Below are positions 1-5,581 of a stretch of DNA of 6,013 nucleotides, one piece after another. The notes under the pieces were generated by a model. It had not been told where the DNA came from and did no database searches. It saw nothing but the letters and a program-made list of their open reading frames with translations. Position numbers and translations under genes: made by a program. Every line of letters starts with the position of its first letter. Position 1 is the stretch's first letter. The stretch lies in assembly GCF_035668035.1 (NCBI RefSeq), contig NZ_JAYMYJ010000154.1:1-6013 (forward strand), given 5' to 3'. This DNA comes from Thiothrix phosphatis. GTDB lineage: Bacteria > Pseudomonadota > Gammaproteobacteria > Thiotrichales > Thiotrichaceae.

Positions 1-926
1 GGGCCGCTTAATTTGACATTGAGGGCGCGATGGCCTTCCATGCCGAAGGTAAGCTCTTGCTGAATATCAATTTGTGGGTGTGAACCGAAAAACCAGTCAA
101 AGCCGGTATTGTGCATATCCCCTTCAAAGCCTCCATCGTAAACTAAGCCTTTGAATGTCTCATCTTCTGGAGGAAGGCCAGCCAGCCAGACTGCATGGGC
201 TTCCGTCCACTGCTGCTCCTTAATCAGGCGGCTGACATACGGTGTCATTTCCTTGCTGTCGATGGGTTGTGATGAATGCAACCGCAATTCGTATAAATGA
301 GACAGTAAGGCGGATGGCGTTTTCTCATCCCGTACCAGAAAATTGAAAAAACTGCCCCACCATGTTGGCGGGTTTTTGGCAAATTTATCAAGTAAAGGCG
401 TGTTTTCAGGTGTTGCCACTGTCAGTTGCTGCAATTGTGGATACAGCGATTGGCTTATGCTTGTGTCGCGTGTCAGCAAGACATTCCATTCATCCAGTAA
501 TTTATCCAACTGCTTGGTGCGGCTCCAGAATGCGGACAGGTAGGTGTGGGTGCTGTTTTGTGCGGTTGCAAGTTTGTCCGCCAGTTCCGCCAGTTGTATT
601 GCCTGTTCCTGCTTGCCTTGATGGAGCAATAGCAAGGCCAGTTGCACCATCGCCTCACCACTGCCCAAATTGCTGGCAAGCGCCTGTTGTGTAAATGTTT
701 GCGCCTGATCCAGTTGATTTTCCTGACGCGCCTGATTGGCCAGTTGCAGCCAGTCATCGGTATCCAGTCTTTTCCATCCCTGTGGGTCAATATCGGCAGT
801 TGCCCGCCTGGCGTCAAAGAAATCATCCGGCACGACATGGCCGCTGCGATAACTGATGCTTAACGCAATGGCCAATACCGCAAAAACAATCAGCAACACC
901 TGTCTCAGCTTGTCCAATATGACCAT
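1..926 (-). CDS. Membrane-anchored TPR-like protein of the polysaccharide locus (3' part outside window)
   Basis: This frame is open from an ATG at 926 through the left edge, giving 308 codons without a stop; the C-terminus is not in the window. Residues about 7-24 are a hydrophobic helix (RQVLLIVFAVLAIALSI), followed by a polar segment, so a single-pass protein facing the periplasm is inferred. Residues about 57-122 look like two tandem TPR-type helix pairs rich in Ala, Leu and Gln (for example LANQARQENQLDQAQ, then LALLLLHQGKQEQAI). From about residue 262 the pattern YDGGFEG...GFDWFF resembles the start of a jelly-roll, carbohydrate-binding-like domain that would continue off the edge. It begins 5 bp after the kinase stop codon, so it is almost certainly translated from the same mRNA. 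A scaffold role for a polymerase or export complex is inference. The start is uncertain: AAAGGG lies only 1 nt before the ATG, and an in-frame TTG at codon 4 would have better spacing. Confidence 0.8.
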   Translation of the reverse strand, partial: MVILDKLRQVLLIVFAVLAIALSISYRSGHVVPDDFFDARRATADIDPQGWKRLDTDDWLQLANQARQENQLDQAQTFTQQALASNLGSGEAMVQLALLLLHQGKQEQAIQLAELADKLATAQNSTHTYLSAFWSRTKQLDKLLDEWNVLLTRDTSISQSLYPQLQQLTVATPENTPLLDKFAKNPPTWWGSFFNFLVRDEKTPSALLSHLYELRLHSSQPIDSKEMTPYVSRLIKEQQWTEAHAVWLAGLPPEDETFKGLVYDGGFEGDMHNTGFDWFFGSHPQIDIQQELTFGMEGHRALNVKLSG

Positions 927-931
927 ACCCT

Positions 932-3241
932 TTATGCCGCGTTCTTGAGGGTTTTCCTTTCGCCGTAACTGTAGTAATAGTCGTAGTTGTAGTAGGAGTC
1001 ACCGCCAGCATTGCCTTTGGCTTTGGTCATGACAACCCCGATGATGTTAGTCCGCGCCTGCCGTAGGCGATTGAATGCGGCTTGTAACGGCCGTTTACGT
1101 GATTCATTCCAGGCCGCCACCAATAGGGTGGCGTGGGTGCGGTTACCGATTACCAGCGCGTCCGCCAAGCCAAGAATCGGCGGGGAGTCGAGAATGATAA
1201 TGTCAAACTCACATTGTGGGCTGTCTGCAAAGGCGACCAATTCAACCAAGCGCTCACTCGAAAGCAATTCCACCGGATTGGGCGAGAGGGGGCCGGAGGT
1301 TATGACATAAACTTCCGGAATAAACGATGTCTGGGTAATGCCTTTCAACGTTTCCTGCCCCACAAGGTAGTGGGTCAGCCCCTTGGAGTTATCCAATTTG
1401 AAATGCTTGTGCAGGCTTGGTTTGCGCAGGTCGGCGTCAATTAGCAGGACACTTTTGCCGGCCTGGGCGAAAGCCGTGGCCAGATTGATGGAGGTGCTGC
1501 TTTTGCCTTCACTTGCGTCAGTGCTGGTTACATTCAACACGCGAGGAGCGCCCGCACGGGTTGCAAACATCAGGTTGGTGCGCAGGGAGCGGAATGCTTC
1601 CGCCACTGCCGAGGTTGGCTTTTCTACGGTCAGCAGCGCGTAATTCTGCTGCTTCTGCCTTGAACCTTTGCCCATGCTGGGTGCGATCCCAAGAATGGGA
1701 ACAGGCAAGACCCTTTCTAAATCGTCTATCGATTTGATGCGGTCATCCAGAAATTCAAGCAGAAAAGCGGCCACTGTTCCCAGAAACAAGCCCAGCACGA
1801 CTCCCAACGCAAGATTCAGCTTAAGATTGGGTTTTTCCACTTCAAATGGCACGATGGCCGGGTCGACAATGGACACATTATTGGTATTGGCCAGCCCGGC
1901 AACATTGACTTCCTTGACGCGCTGCAACAGTCCCTCATATAACTGCCGGTTGGTTTCCACCTCGCGCTGCAGGGTGTTATAACCAATGCTTTTATCTTGA
2001 GTGGTGAGGAGTTCCGCCTTGTATTTATCAACTTCTGCCCTTAGCTGGTCTTCTTTTTGCTTGGCCGCCATATAATCGGACTTGAGCGTCGTTTGTGCGG
2101 TAGACCTCTCTAGTGAGGATTCGCTGTTGATTTGGGCGTCCAATTCATTGATCTGGCTTTGTAATTGCTGCATCAGGGGATAATCAGGCTTGTAGATTTT
2201 CAGTTTGTCCTGATAATCAGTCTGAAGTTTGGCTTTTGATGCTTTCAGTTGTTGAATGACCATGCTGCTTTGAACCCGGTCTTGACTTTTGCTGCCCATG
2301 GATTGTTTGTACTGGCTTTCCGCCGCAATCCGGTCTTTTTCGGCTTCGGTCAAGGCTGCGCTCAACTCTTGCAATTTCTGCCCCACCAGATTTTGCTTAT
2401 CATCAGTGTTGTAGATGGATTTGTCTTTGGCGTATTGCACCAGCTTGTTTTCAGACTCCTCCAGCTTGCTTTTGGTTTGCACCAGCTGTTCTTCCAGGAA
2501 TTTGCGGGCGTAAGTAGTGGAGTCGGCGCGCCGTTCCAGATTCATATTGATATAGTTGTCCGCCAATGAATTGGCGATAGTGGCGGCCATCGCAGGATCC
2601 GCGTCGTCGTAATGAACGGTGACAATTCGGGAGTTTTTAATGGGGGAAACTGTCACATTCTCTAGAAATAACTCGGATACAGGGCGTTCCCCAATATCAG
2701 TTGTAGTTTTTGCGCTGACATTGGACGGGGTTATTTGGCTGAGCCAGCCTTTAATCTCATTGAGCGAATCTGCATAGAAGGGCTTAACCAGTTCTTCCCC
2801 TTTCAGCCTTGGTTCTAGTTTCAGTTTACTAATGACCCGGTCTGCGAGATTGCGGCTCTGGAGTAGCTCATATTGGGTTTGATAGAAATCCTTGCTGTCA
2901 GTTGGGCGGGGCGCGCCATTAGCTTCAACGTCATAATCCAATACCCGTTTGTCATCCGTATTGATTTCCAGCGTGACACTGGCCCGGTACAAGGGCGTTT
3001 GCATCAAGGTGAATAATAGGGCCAGCAATGAAACCAGTAAAAATATCAGCGCGATGGTTCCCTTACGGCGCTTGATGACTGTCCATAATTCACGTAAGTC
3101 GATTTCATCATCACCATTGTCATCGGGGGAACCCGCCATTTCGTAGCCGGTAGCAACCATGGCCCGCTGTTGTTGCACCGGGACAAGGTTGTGTCCTGGT
3201 TCAAGTTCGTCCATCTCCCGATTGATGTTCCTGTGTGTCAT
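932..3241 (-). CDS. wzc: Wzc-type polysaccharide chain-length regulator and tyrosine autokinase (BY-kinase)
   Basis: A 769-residue inner-membrane protein. It controls polymer length and export by cycles of tyrosine autophosphorylation. Residues 1-49 form an acidic cytoplasmic leader. A Wzz domain starts near 46 with TM1 at about 62-81. A long periplasmic part follows, with predicted coiled coil at about 245-445, the conserved proline-rich stretch PAIVPFEVEKPN at 461-472, and TM2 at about 474-497. The kinase domain has the oligomerisation motif EX2RX2R (E548, R551, R554), Walker A TDASEGKSS with K580, Walker A' LLIDADLRKP with D602 and D604, and Walker B IIILDSPP with D685. The tail has seven tyrosines at 750-759. 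Length is slightly above the roughly 720 of E. coli Wzc. Membrane and kinase parts are on one chain, as in Proteobacteria, not split as in Firmicutes. GGGGAG lies 11 nt before the ATG; Met10 is an alternative start. It follows the export lipoprotein gene by 41 bp. Confidence 0.96.
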   Translation of the reverse strand: MTHRNINREMDELEPGHNLVPVQQQRAMVATGYEMAGSPDDNGDDEIDLRELWTVIKRRKGTIALIFLLVSLLALLFTLMQTPLYRASVTLEINTDDKRVLDYDVEANGAPRPTDSKDFYQTQYELLQSRNLADRVISKLKLEPRLKGEELVKPFYADSLNEIKGWLSQITPSNVSAKTTTDIGERPVSELFLENVTVSPIKNSRIVTVHYDDADPAMAATIANSLADNYINMNLERRADSTTYARKFLEEQLVQTKSKLEESENKLVQYAKDKSIYNTDDKQNLVGQKLQELSAALTEAEKDRIAAESQYKQSMGSKSQDRVQSSMVIQQLKASKAKLQTDYQDKLKIYKPDYPLMQQLQSQINELDAQINSESSLERSTAQTTLKSDYMAAKQKEDQLRAEVDKYKAELLTTQDKSIGYNTLQREVETNRQLYEGLLQRVKEVNVAGLANTNNVSIVDPAIVPFEVEKPNLKLNLALGVVLGLFLGTVAAFLLEFLDDRIKSIDDLERVLPVPILGIAPSMGKGSRQKQQNYALLTVEKPTSAVAEAFRSLRTNLMFATRAGAPRVLNVTSTDASEGKSSTSINLATAFAQAGKSVLLIDADLRKPSLHKHFKLDNSKGLTHYLVGQETLKGITQTSFIPEVYVITSGPLSPNPVELLSSERLVELVAFADSPQCEFDIIILDSPPILGLADALVIGNRTHATLLVAAWNESRKRPLQAAFNRLRQARTNIIGVVMTKAKGNAGGDSYYNYDYYYSYGERKTLKNAA
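965..994 (-). other. Tyrosine-rich autophosphorylation cluster of the BY-kinase
   Basis: Residues 750-759 of the kinase read YYNYDYYYSY, seven tyrosines in ten positions, ten residues from the C-terminus. In characterised BY-kinases such a tail is phosphorylated in trans by neighbouring subunits and dephosphorylated by the cognate phosphatase, here probably the product of 4889-4077. The DNA is correspondingly repetitive, with six TAC codons (seen as gta on the plus strand) and one TAT codon. Identification as the phosphorylation cluster rests on family knowledge and position. Confidence 0.88.
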
Positions 3242-3252
3242 GGTTCGGATTA

Positions 3253-3258
3253 CTCCCC
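3253..3258 (-). promoter_or_regulatory. Ribosome binding site for the BY-kinase gene
   Basis: On the minus strand GGGGAG lies 11 nt upstream of the ATG at 3241. The spacing is slightly long, but it is the best Shine-Dalgarno match near the start and supports Met1 over Met10. Met10 is preceded directly by GGGAG with no usable gap. Confidence 0.5.
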
Positions 3259-3282
3259 AGTGTTGCTTACTTTATTGCTCTA

Positions 3283-4011
3283 TCAATTGAACGGACTGAC
3301 GAAGCCACGAATGGTATTGGTCACTTCCTTGACCCAATAACGGCTGTCGGAACGGTGGATAATGATGCGGTCATCTCCCCGTATATAGGGATCTCGCATT
3401 TTGCCGCTGCGGATAGCATCGACATTCAGGTTATAAGCCTTGGTCTGATTACCGACACGGTGAAACAGCACAACTTTTGATGGGTCGGCCAAGCTGGACA
3501 GACCTTCACCCATGGCGATGGCCTGCAACAGGGTAACAGAGCCTGAGACTGGATAAATTCCCGGCTTGTTGACTTCCCCTTCCAGCGTTACCCGCTGATT
3601 GGTAAAGGTTTCCATGAAAACGGTCACCTGAGGGTTTTGTAGGTATTTGTGCCCAAGCTGCGCCTTAAGTTTGTTTTCCACTTCGATAGGGGTCAATCCG
3701 GCGACTGTAATGGCACCAATCAACGGCAATGAAATCTGGCCATTAGATTCAACCCGGACTTTGCCGGATAGCTCATCAGCCTGGAATACCTTGATATCCA
3801 GCATATCGCCCGCCGTAATGGTGGCCTGTTCGGTGGGGGCGATATAATCCAGCTCATTCAGGTTGGAAAACACATTTTCCGCAGATGTAGCCCCATCAGT
3901 TCCAGTGCTTGTCGGCAGGGCTGTATTACTGCTGCATCCAGTGAAAGCTGCGACGCATAAACAAGTTACGATTGCAGGGAAAAATACTGAGCTTTTTGTT
4001 TGTATTTGCAT
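3283..4011 (-). CDS. wza: Short Wza/GumB-type polysaccharide export lipoprotein
   Basis: An outer-membrane or periplasmic export protein that works with the Wzc-type kinase to carry polymer to the surface. From the ATG at 4011 it is 242 residues. An N-terminal signal peptide (QIQTKSSVFFPAIVTCLCVAAFTGC) ends in a lipobox-like AFTGC, giving a lipidated Cys26. A Poly_export domain spans about 62-134 (ITAGDMLDIKVFQ, then VESNGQISLPLIGAI). One SLBB-type domain spans about 140-218 (VTLEGEVNKPGIYPVSG). It lacks the second SLBB repeat and C-terminal membrane-helix region of the 379-residue E. coli Wza, so it is closer in size to GumB. The frame extends upstream to an ATG at 4047, but the site at 4011 puts the signal peptide at the N-terminus and has GGA 7 nt upstream. 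It starts 65 bp after the phosphatase stop and ends 41 bp before the kinase start, which fits one export operon. Confidence 0.93.
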   Translation of the reverse strand: MQIQTKSSVFFPAIVTCLCVAAFTGCSSNTALPTSTGTDGATSAENVFSNLNELDYIAPTEQATITAGDMLDIKVFQADELSGKVRVESNGQISLPLIGAITVAGLTPIEVENKLKAQLGHKYLQNPQVTVFMETFTNQRVTLEGEVNKPGIYPVSGSVTLLQAIAMGEGLSSLADPSKVVLFHRVGNQTKAYNLNVDAIRSGKMRDPYIRGDDRIIIHRSDSRYWVKEVTNTIRGFVSPFN

Positions 4012-4076
4012 ATTGTTATCCAAAACCGTGTAAAGATTTGGTTCCATTCAAGACAAAATGGCCGGGTTCCGATTAT

Positions 4077-4889
4077 TCATAAAAACAATTGTTGAAACCA
4101 GTTCTTTTTTCCCTTGCCTTTTTGCGGCAAGAATTCCTGCTGTAGCAACCCGGCGGGTAATGGCAAGCTATCTGGCTCGGCATTGTTTAAAACCAACTGG
4201 GGTCGCCCTTCCACCATTTGGCGGATTTCTGTTTCATCGCCAGTGATGCGTATTGCCTCTGCCACGCCTTCTGACAGTATTGGTGGGCGGTGCTCAATGC
4301 TGTGTGCATCCGAGGCGATGATGTGTACGACCTTATCCAATAGCAGGCGTTCGGAAAGTTTTTTTGCATTGTTCCCGAATTTTCCCGCAATTGCGCCCGC
4401 TGTGATTTGTAACCATGCGCCCATACGGGCGGCGGAGACGAAGTCCTGATAGTGCTCATCCAGCCAGCGCAGGCGCTCAGGATGGGTAATCACGGGTATG
4501 TAGCCCGCATTCAGGAAGTTTTCGATCTGATCCAGGAAGTGCGGGACTGGCACATGATGGGAGGGTTCCAGCAGGAAATAACGTGACCCATGCAGGGTTG
4601 GAATCCTGCCGGTTTTTAGCCCTTCCATGACTTCGGGAACCATATGCACATCGGCCCCCATCACTAATGTCAGAGGAATTTCCAGGGCATCCAGCTCAGC
4701 CTGAAGCGCCGCCAACGTCGGAGCTATGGTTGCCTTCGTATTCGGGTAGACGCCAGGGTAAATATGCGGAGTGCAGGCCAGATGGGTGGTTCCATCCGCC
4801 ACAGCCAGACGCGCCATAGCGATGGAGGTTTCCAGATTTTGGGAGCCGTCACAAAGTGCAGGCAGGATATGGCTGTGTAAATCTATCAT
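4077..4889 (-). CDS. cpsB: PHP-type protein-tyrosine phosphatase (CpsB/CapC family)
   Basis: A 270-residue metal-dependent phosphatase of the PHP (polymerase and histidinol phosphatase) fold, predicted to remove phosphate from the tyrosine tail of the BY-kinase. The motifs are those of CpsB and in nearly the same places: DLHSH (H5, H7), D14, TPHIYP (H42), LLEPSHH (E108), ITHPER (H136, R139) and ASDAH (D194, H196), which together would hold the metal cluster. The usual acidic residue before D14 is Cys13 here (ALCDG). After the barrel comes a basic and aromatic tail (QKGKGKKNWFQQLFL, 256-270). The ATG at 4889 was chosen because the protein then starts directly at the first motif, as in the family; an in-frame TTG at 4907 gives six extra residues. 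No Shine-Dalgarno sequence is seen before either. It lies about 170 bp after the Uma2 gene, directly upstream of the export genes. No Wzb-type small phosphatase is seen in the window. Confidence 0.94.
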   Translation of the reverse strand: MIDLHSHILPALCDGSQNLETSIAMARLAVADGTTHLACTPHIYPGVYPNTKATIAPTLAALQAELDALEIPLTLVMGADVHMVPEVMEGLKTGRIPTLHGSRYFLLEPSHHVPVPHFLDQIENFLNAGYIPVITHPERLRWLDEHYQDFVSAARMGAWLQITAGAIAGKFGNNAKKLSERLLLDKVVHIIASDAHSIEHRPPILSEGVAEAIRITGDETEIRQMVEGRPQLVLNNAEPDSLPLPAGLLQQEFLPQKGKGKKNWFQQLFL

Positions 4890-4895
4890 TCTAAC

Positions 4896-4901
4896 AGTAT
4901 A
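4896..4901 (-). promoter_or_regulatory. Possible -10 box before the phosphatase gene
   Basis: TATACT on the minus strand differs from TATAAT at one base and lies 6 nt before the ATG at 4889. No TTGACA-like hexamer is found 16-18 nt upstream, which would require an activator. A start about 7 nt downstream would fall on or next to the ATG, giving a nearly leaderless mRNA. This would agree with the lack of a Shine-Dalgarno sequence, but the evidence is one hexamer. Confidence 0.25.
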
Positions 4902-4920
4902 AGCCAATTTGCAGAAAGAA

Positions 4921-4942
4921 ATGTGTGCTTGTAGTCACACTC
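4921..4942 (-). promoter_or_regulatory. Candidate CRP/Vfr-family binding site
   Basis: The core is TGTGC-TTGTAG-TCACA on the plus strand (4924-4939), which matches the CRP consensus TGTGA-N6-TCACA at nine of ten core positions with exact spacing. Its centre (4931.5) is about 42 bp upstream of the transcription start predicted from TATACT at 4901-4896, close to the -41.5 position of class II CRP-dependent promoters. That would allow activation of the phosphatase, export and kinase genes. A nine-of-ten match can occur by chance, and flanking bases do not match well. Confidence 0.35.
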
Positions 4943-5059
4943 TGTTCATCCTTATGCTTACTTTGGTACTAATGTTTTGGAGTCAGGGTTTCTTGGTGCT
5001 CCGTCAAGTCTCTGGTAAGTGCATATAAAGATCGCAACCGACCTGATATAGAGTATTTA

Positions 5060-5533
5060 CTAATTGATATGTTGGGGAAATTGCCTGATCAGCAAGGATT
5101 TGGCTAGCTCGCCACTTTTGCCGTAGAAGCCCATCTGCCCGGTTTGGTCACAGATCCAGAATTCTTCCGCGCCTTTCTCAAAATACAGTTCTTTTTTGCG
5201 TTCCATTTCCGTCAGGGTATTGCTGGGCGATAGCACTTCAATGCATAAAATGGGCGCAAATGCGGCACTGATATTATTCTGCAACCGGGTTAATTGCGAA
5301 TTGGTCAAGAGGCCGACATCCACTACCTTAATCCCGTCGCGGGTTTCTACTGGAAACTCAGGTACAACCAGACAATCCTGTTGGTAACGGTTAAGCAGGG
5401 TCATGATCTTGCCTTGAAAAATGACGTGCATGACACTGGCTGGACTCATGATGATTTGTCCTTGTTGGTTGAGTTCCATTTTGTACGGCAGATTTTGCAG
5501 GGCGGGATTGTCGCATACTTCTTGCCAGTTCAT
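5060..5533 (-). CDS. Uma2-family (DUF820) putative PD-(D/E)XK nuclease-fold protein
   Basis: A 157-residue protein with the Uma2/DUF820 pattern: an N-terminal MSPAS..H segment (29-36), the VVDVGLL strand with D72, the signature CIEVLSPSN with E99, the ERKKELYFEKGAEEFWICD segment (111-129) with K113/K114, and a final short beta region. D72, E99 and a lysine of 113/114 would form the PD-(D/E)XK-type site. The family is common in cyanobacteria and present in some proteobacteria; its cellular role is not established. It is shorter than the usual 180-200 residues, mostly at the N-terminus. The ATG at 5533 was chosen over one at 5575 because AGGAG (5545-5541) lies 7 nt upstream. It starts 48 bp after the gmd stop with no visible terminator between them, so co-transcription is likely. 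It has no evident link to polysaccharide synthesis and may be a locus passenger. Confidence 0.87.
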   Translation of the reverse strand: MNWQEVCDNPALQNLPYKMELNQQGQIIMSPASVMHVIFQGKIMTLLNRYQQDCLVVPEFPVETRDGIKVVDVGLLTNSQLTRLQNNISAAFAPILCIEVLSPSNTLTEMERKKELYFEKGAEEFWICDQTGQMGFYGKSGELAKSLLIRQFPQHIN

Positions 5534-5540
5534 GTCCCAT

Positions 5541-5545
5541 CTCCT
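5541..5545 (-). promoter_or_regulatory. Strong ribosome binding site for the Uma2 gene
   Basis: AGGAG on the minus strand with 7 nt to the ATG at 5533. It is the best Shine-Dalgarno match in the window and decides the start, rejecting the 14-residue upstream extension to 5575. Confidence 0.75.
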
Positions 5546-5581
5546 GAGTGGATTCACTGCTTTAGAGCTTAGCATGGATTC

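Noticed and set aside
362..694. Plus-strand open frame of 110 codons
   Set aside because: It lies antisense within the TPR-like gene, whose minus-strand frame has coherent membrane and helical-repeat features; the plus-strand product is Cys/Pro-rich with no recognisable pattern.
473..838. Minus-strand open frame of 121 codons in a second frame
   Set aside because: Overlaps the TPR-like frame completely; the product is rich in Trp, Arg and Asn without domain-like order, so it is a frame shadow.
2249..2569. Plus-strand open frame of 106 codons with a hydrophobic Leu/Phe-rich product
   Set aside because: It is the reverse complement of the Gln/Lys/Glu-rich coiled coil of the kinase, which automatically gives a hydrophobic antisense product.
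3235..3480. Plus-strand open frame of 81 codons crossing the gap between kinase and lipoprotein genes
   Set aside because: Mostly antisense to the conserved C-terminus of the export lipoprotein; no ribosome binding site and no recognisable motif.
4012..4021. GGATAACAAT directly before the export lipoprotein ATG, identical to ten bases of the E. coli lac operator
   Set aside because: Only half of an operator and no matching inverted half-site; it is more simply the ribosome-binding region (GGA) of this gene.
4084..4093. Perfect 10-bp palindrome AACAATTGTT
   Set aside because: It lies within the last codons of the phosphatase gene, is AT-rich and short, and is likely to be chance.
5010..5059. 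Search for a transcription terminator after the Uma2 gene
   Set aside because: No GC-rich hairpin followed by a T run is visible on the minus strand; only AT-rich sequence and short imperfect repeats.
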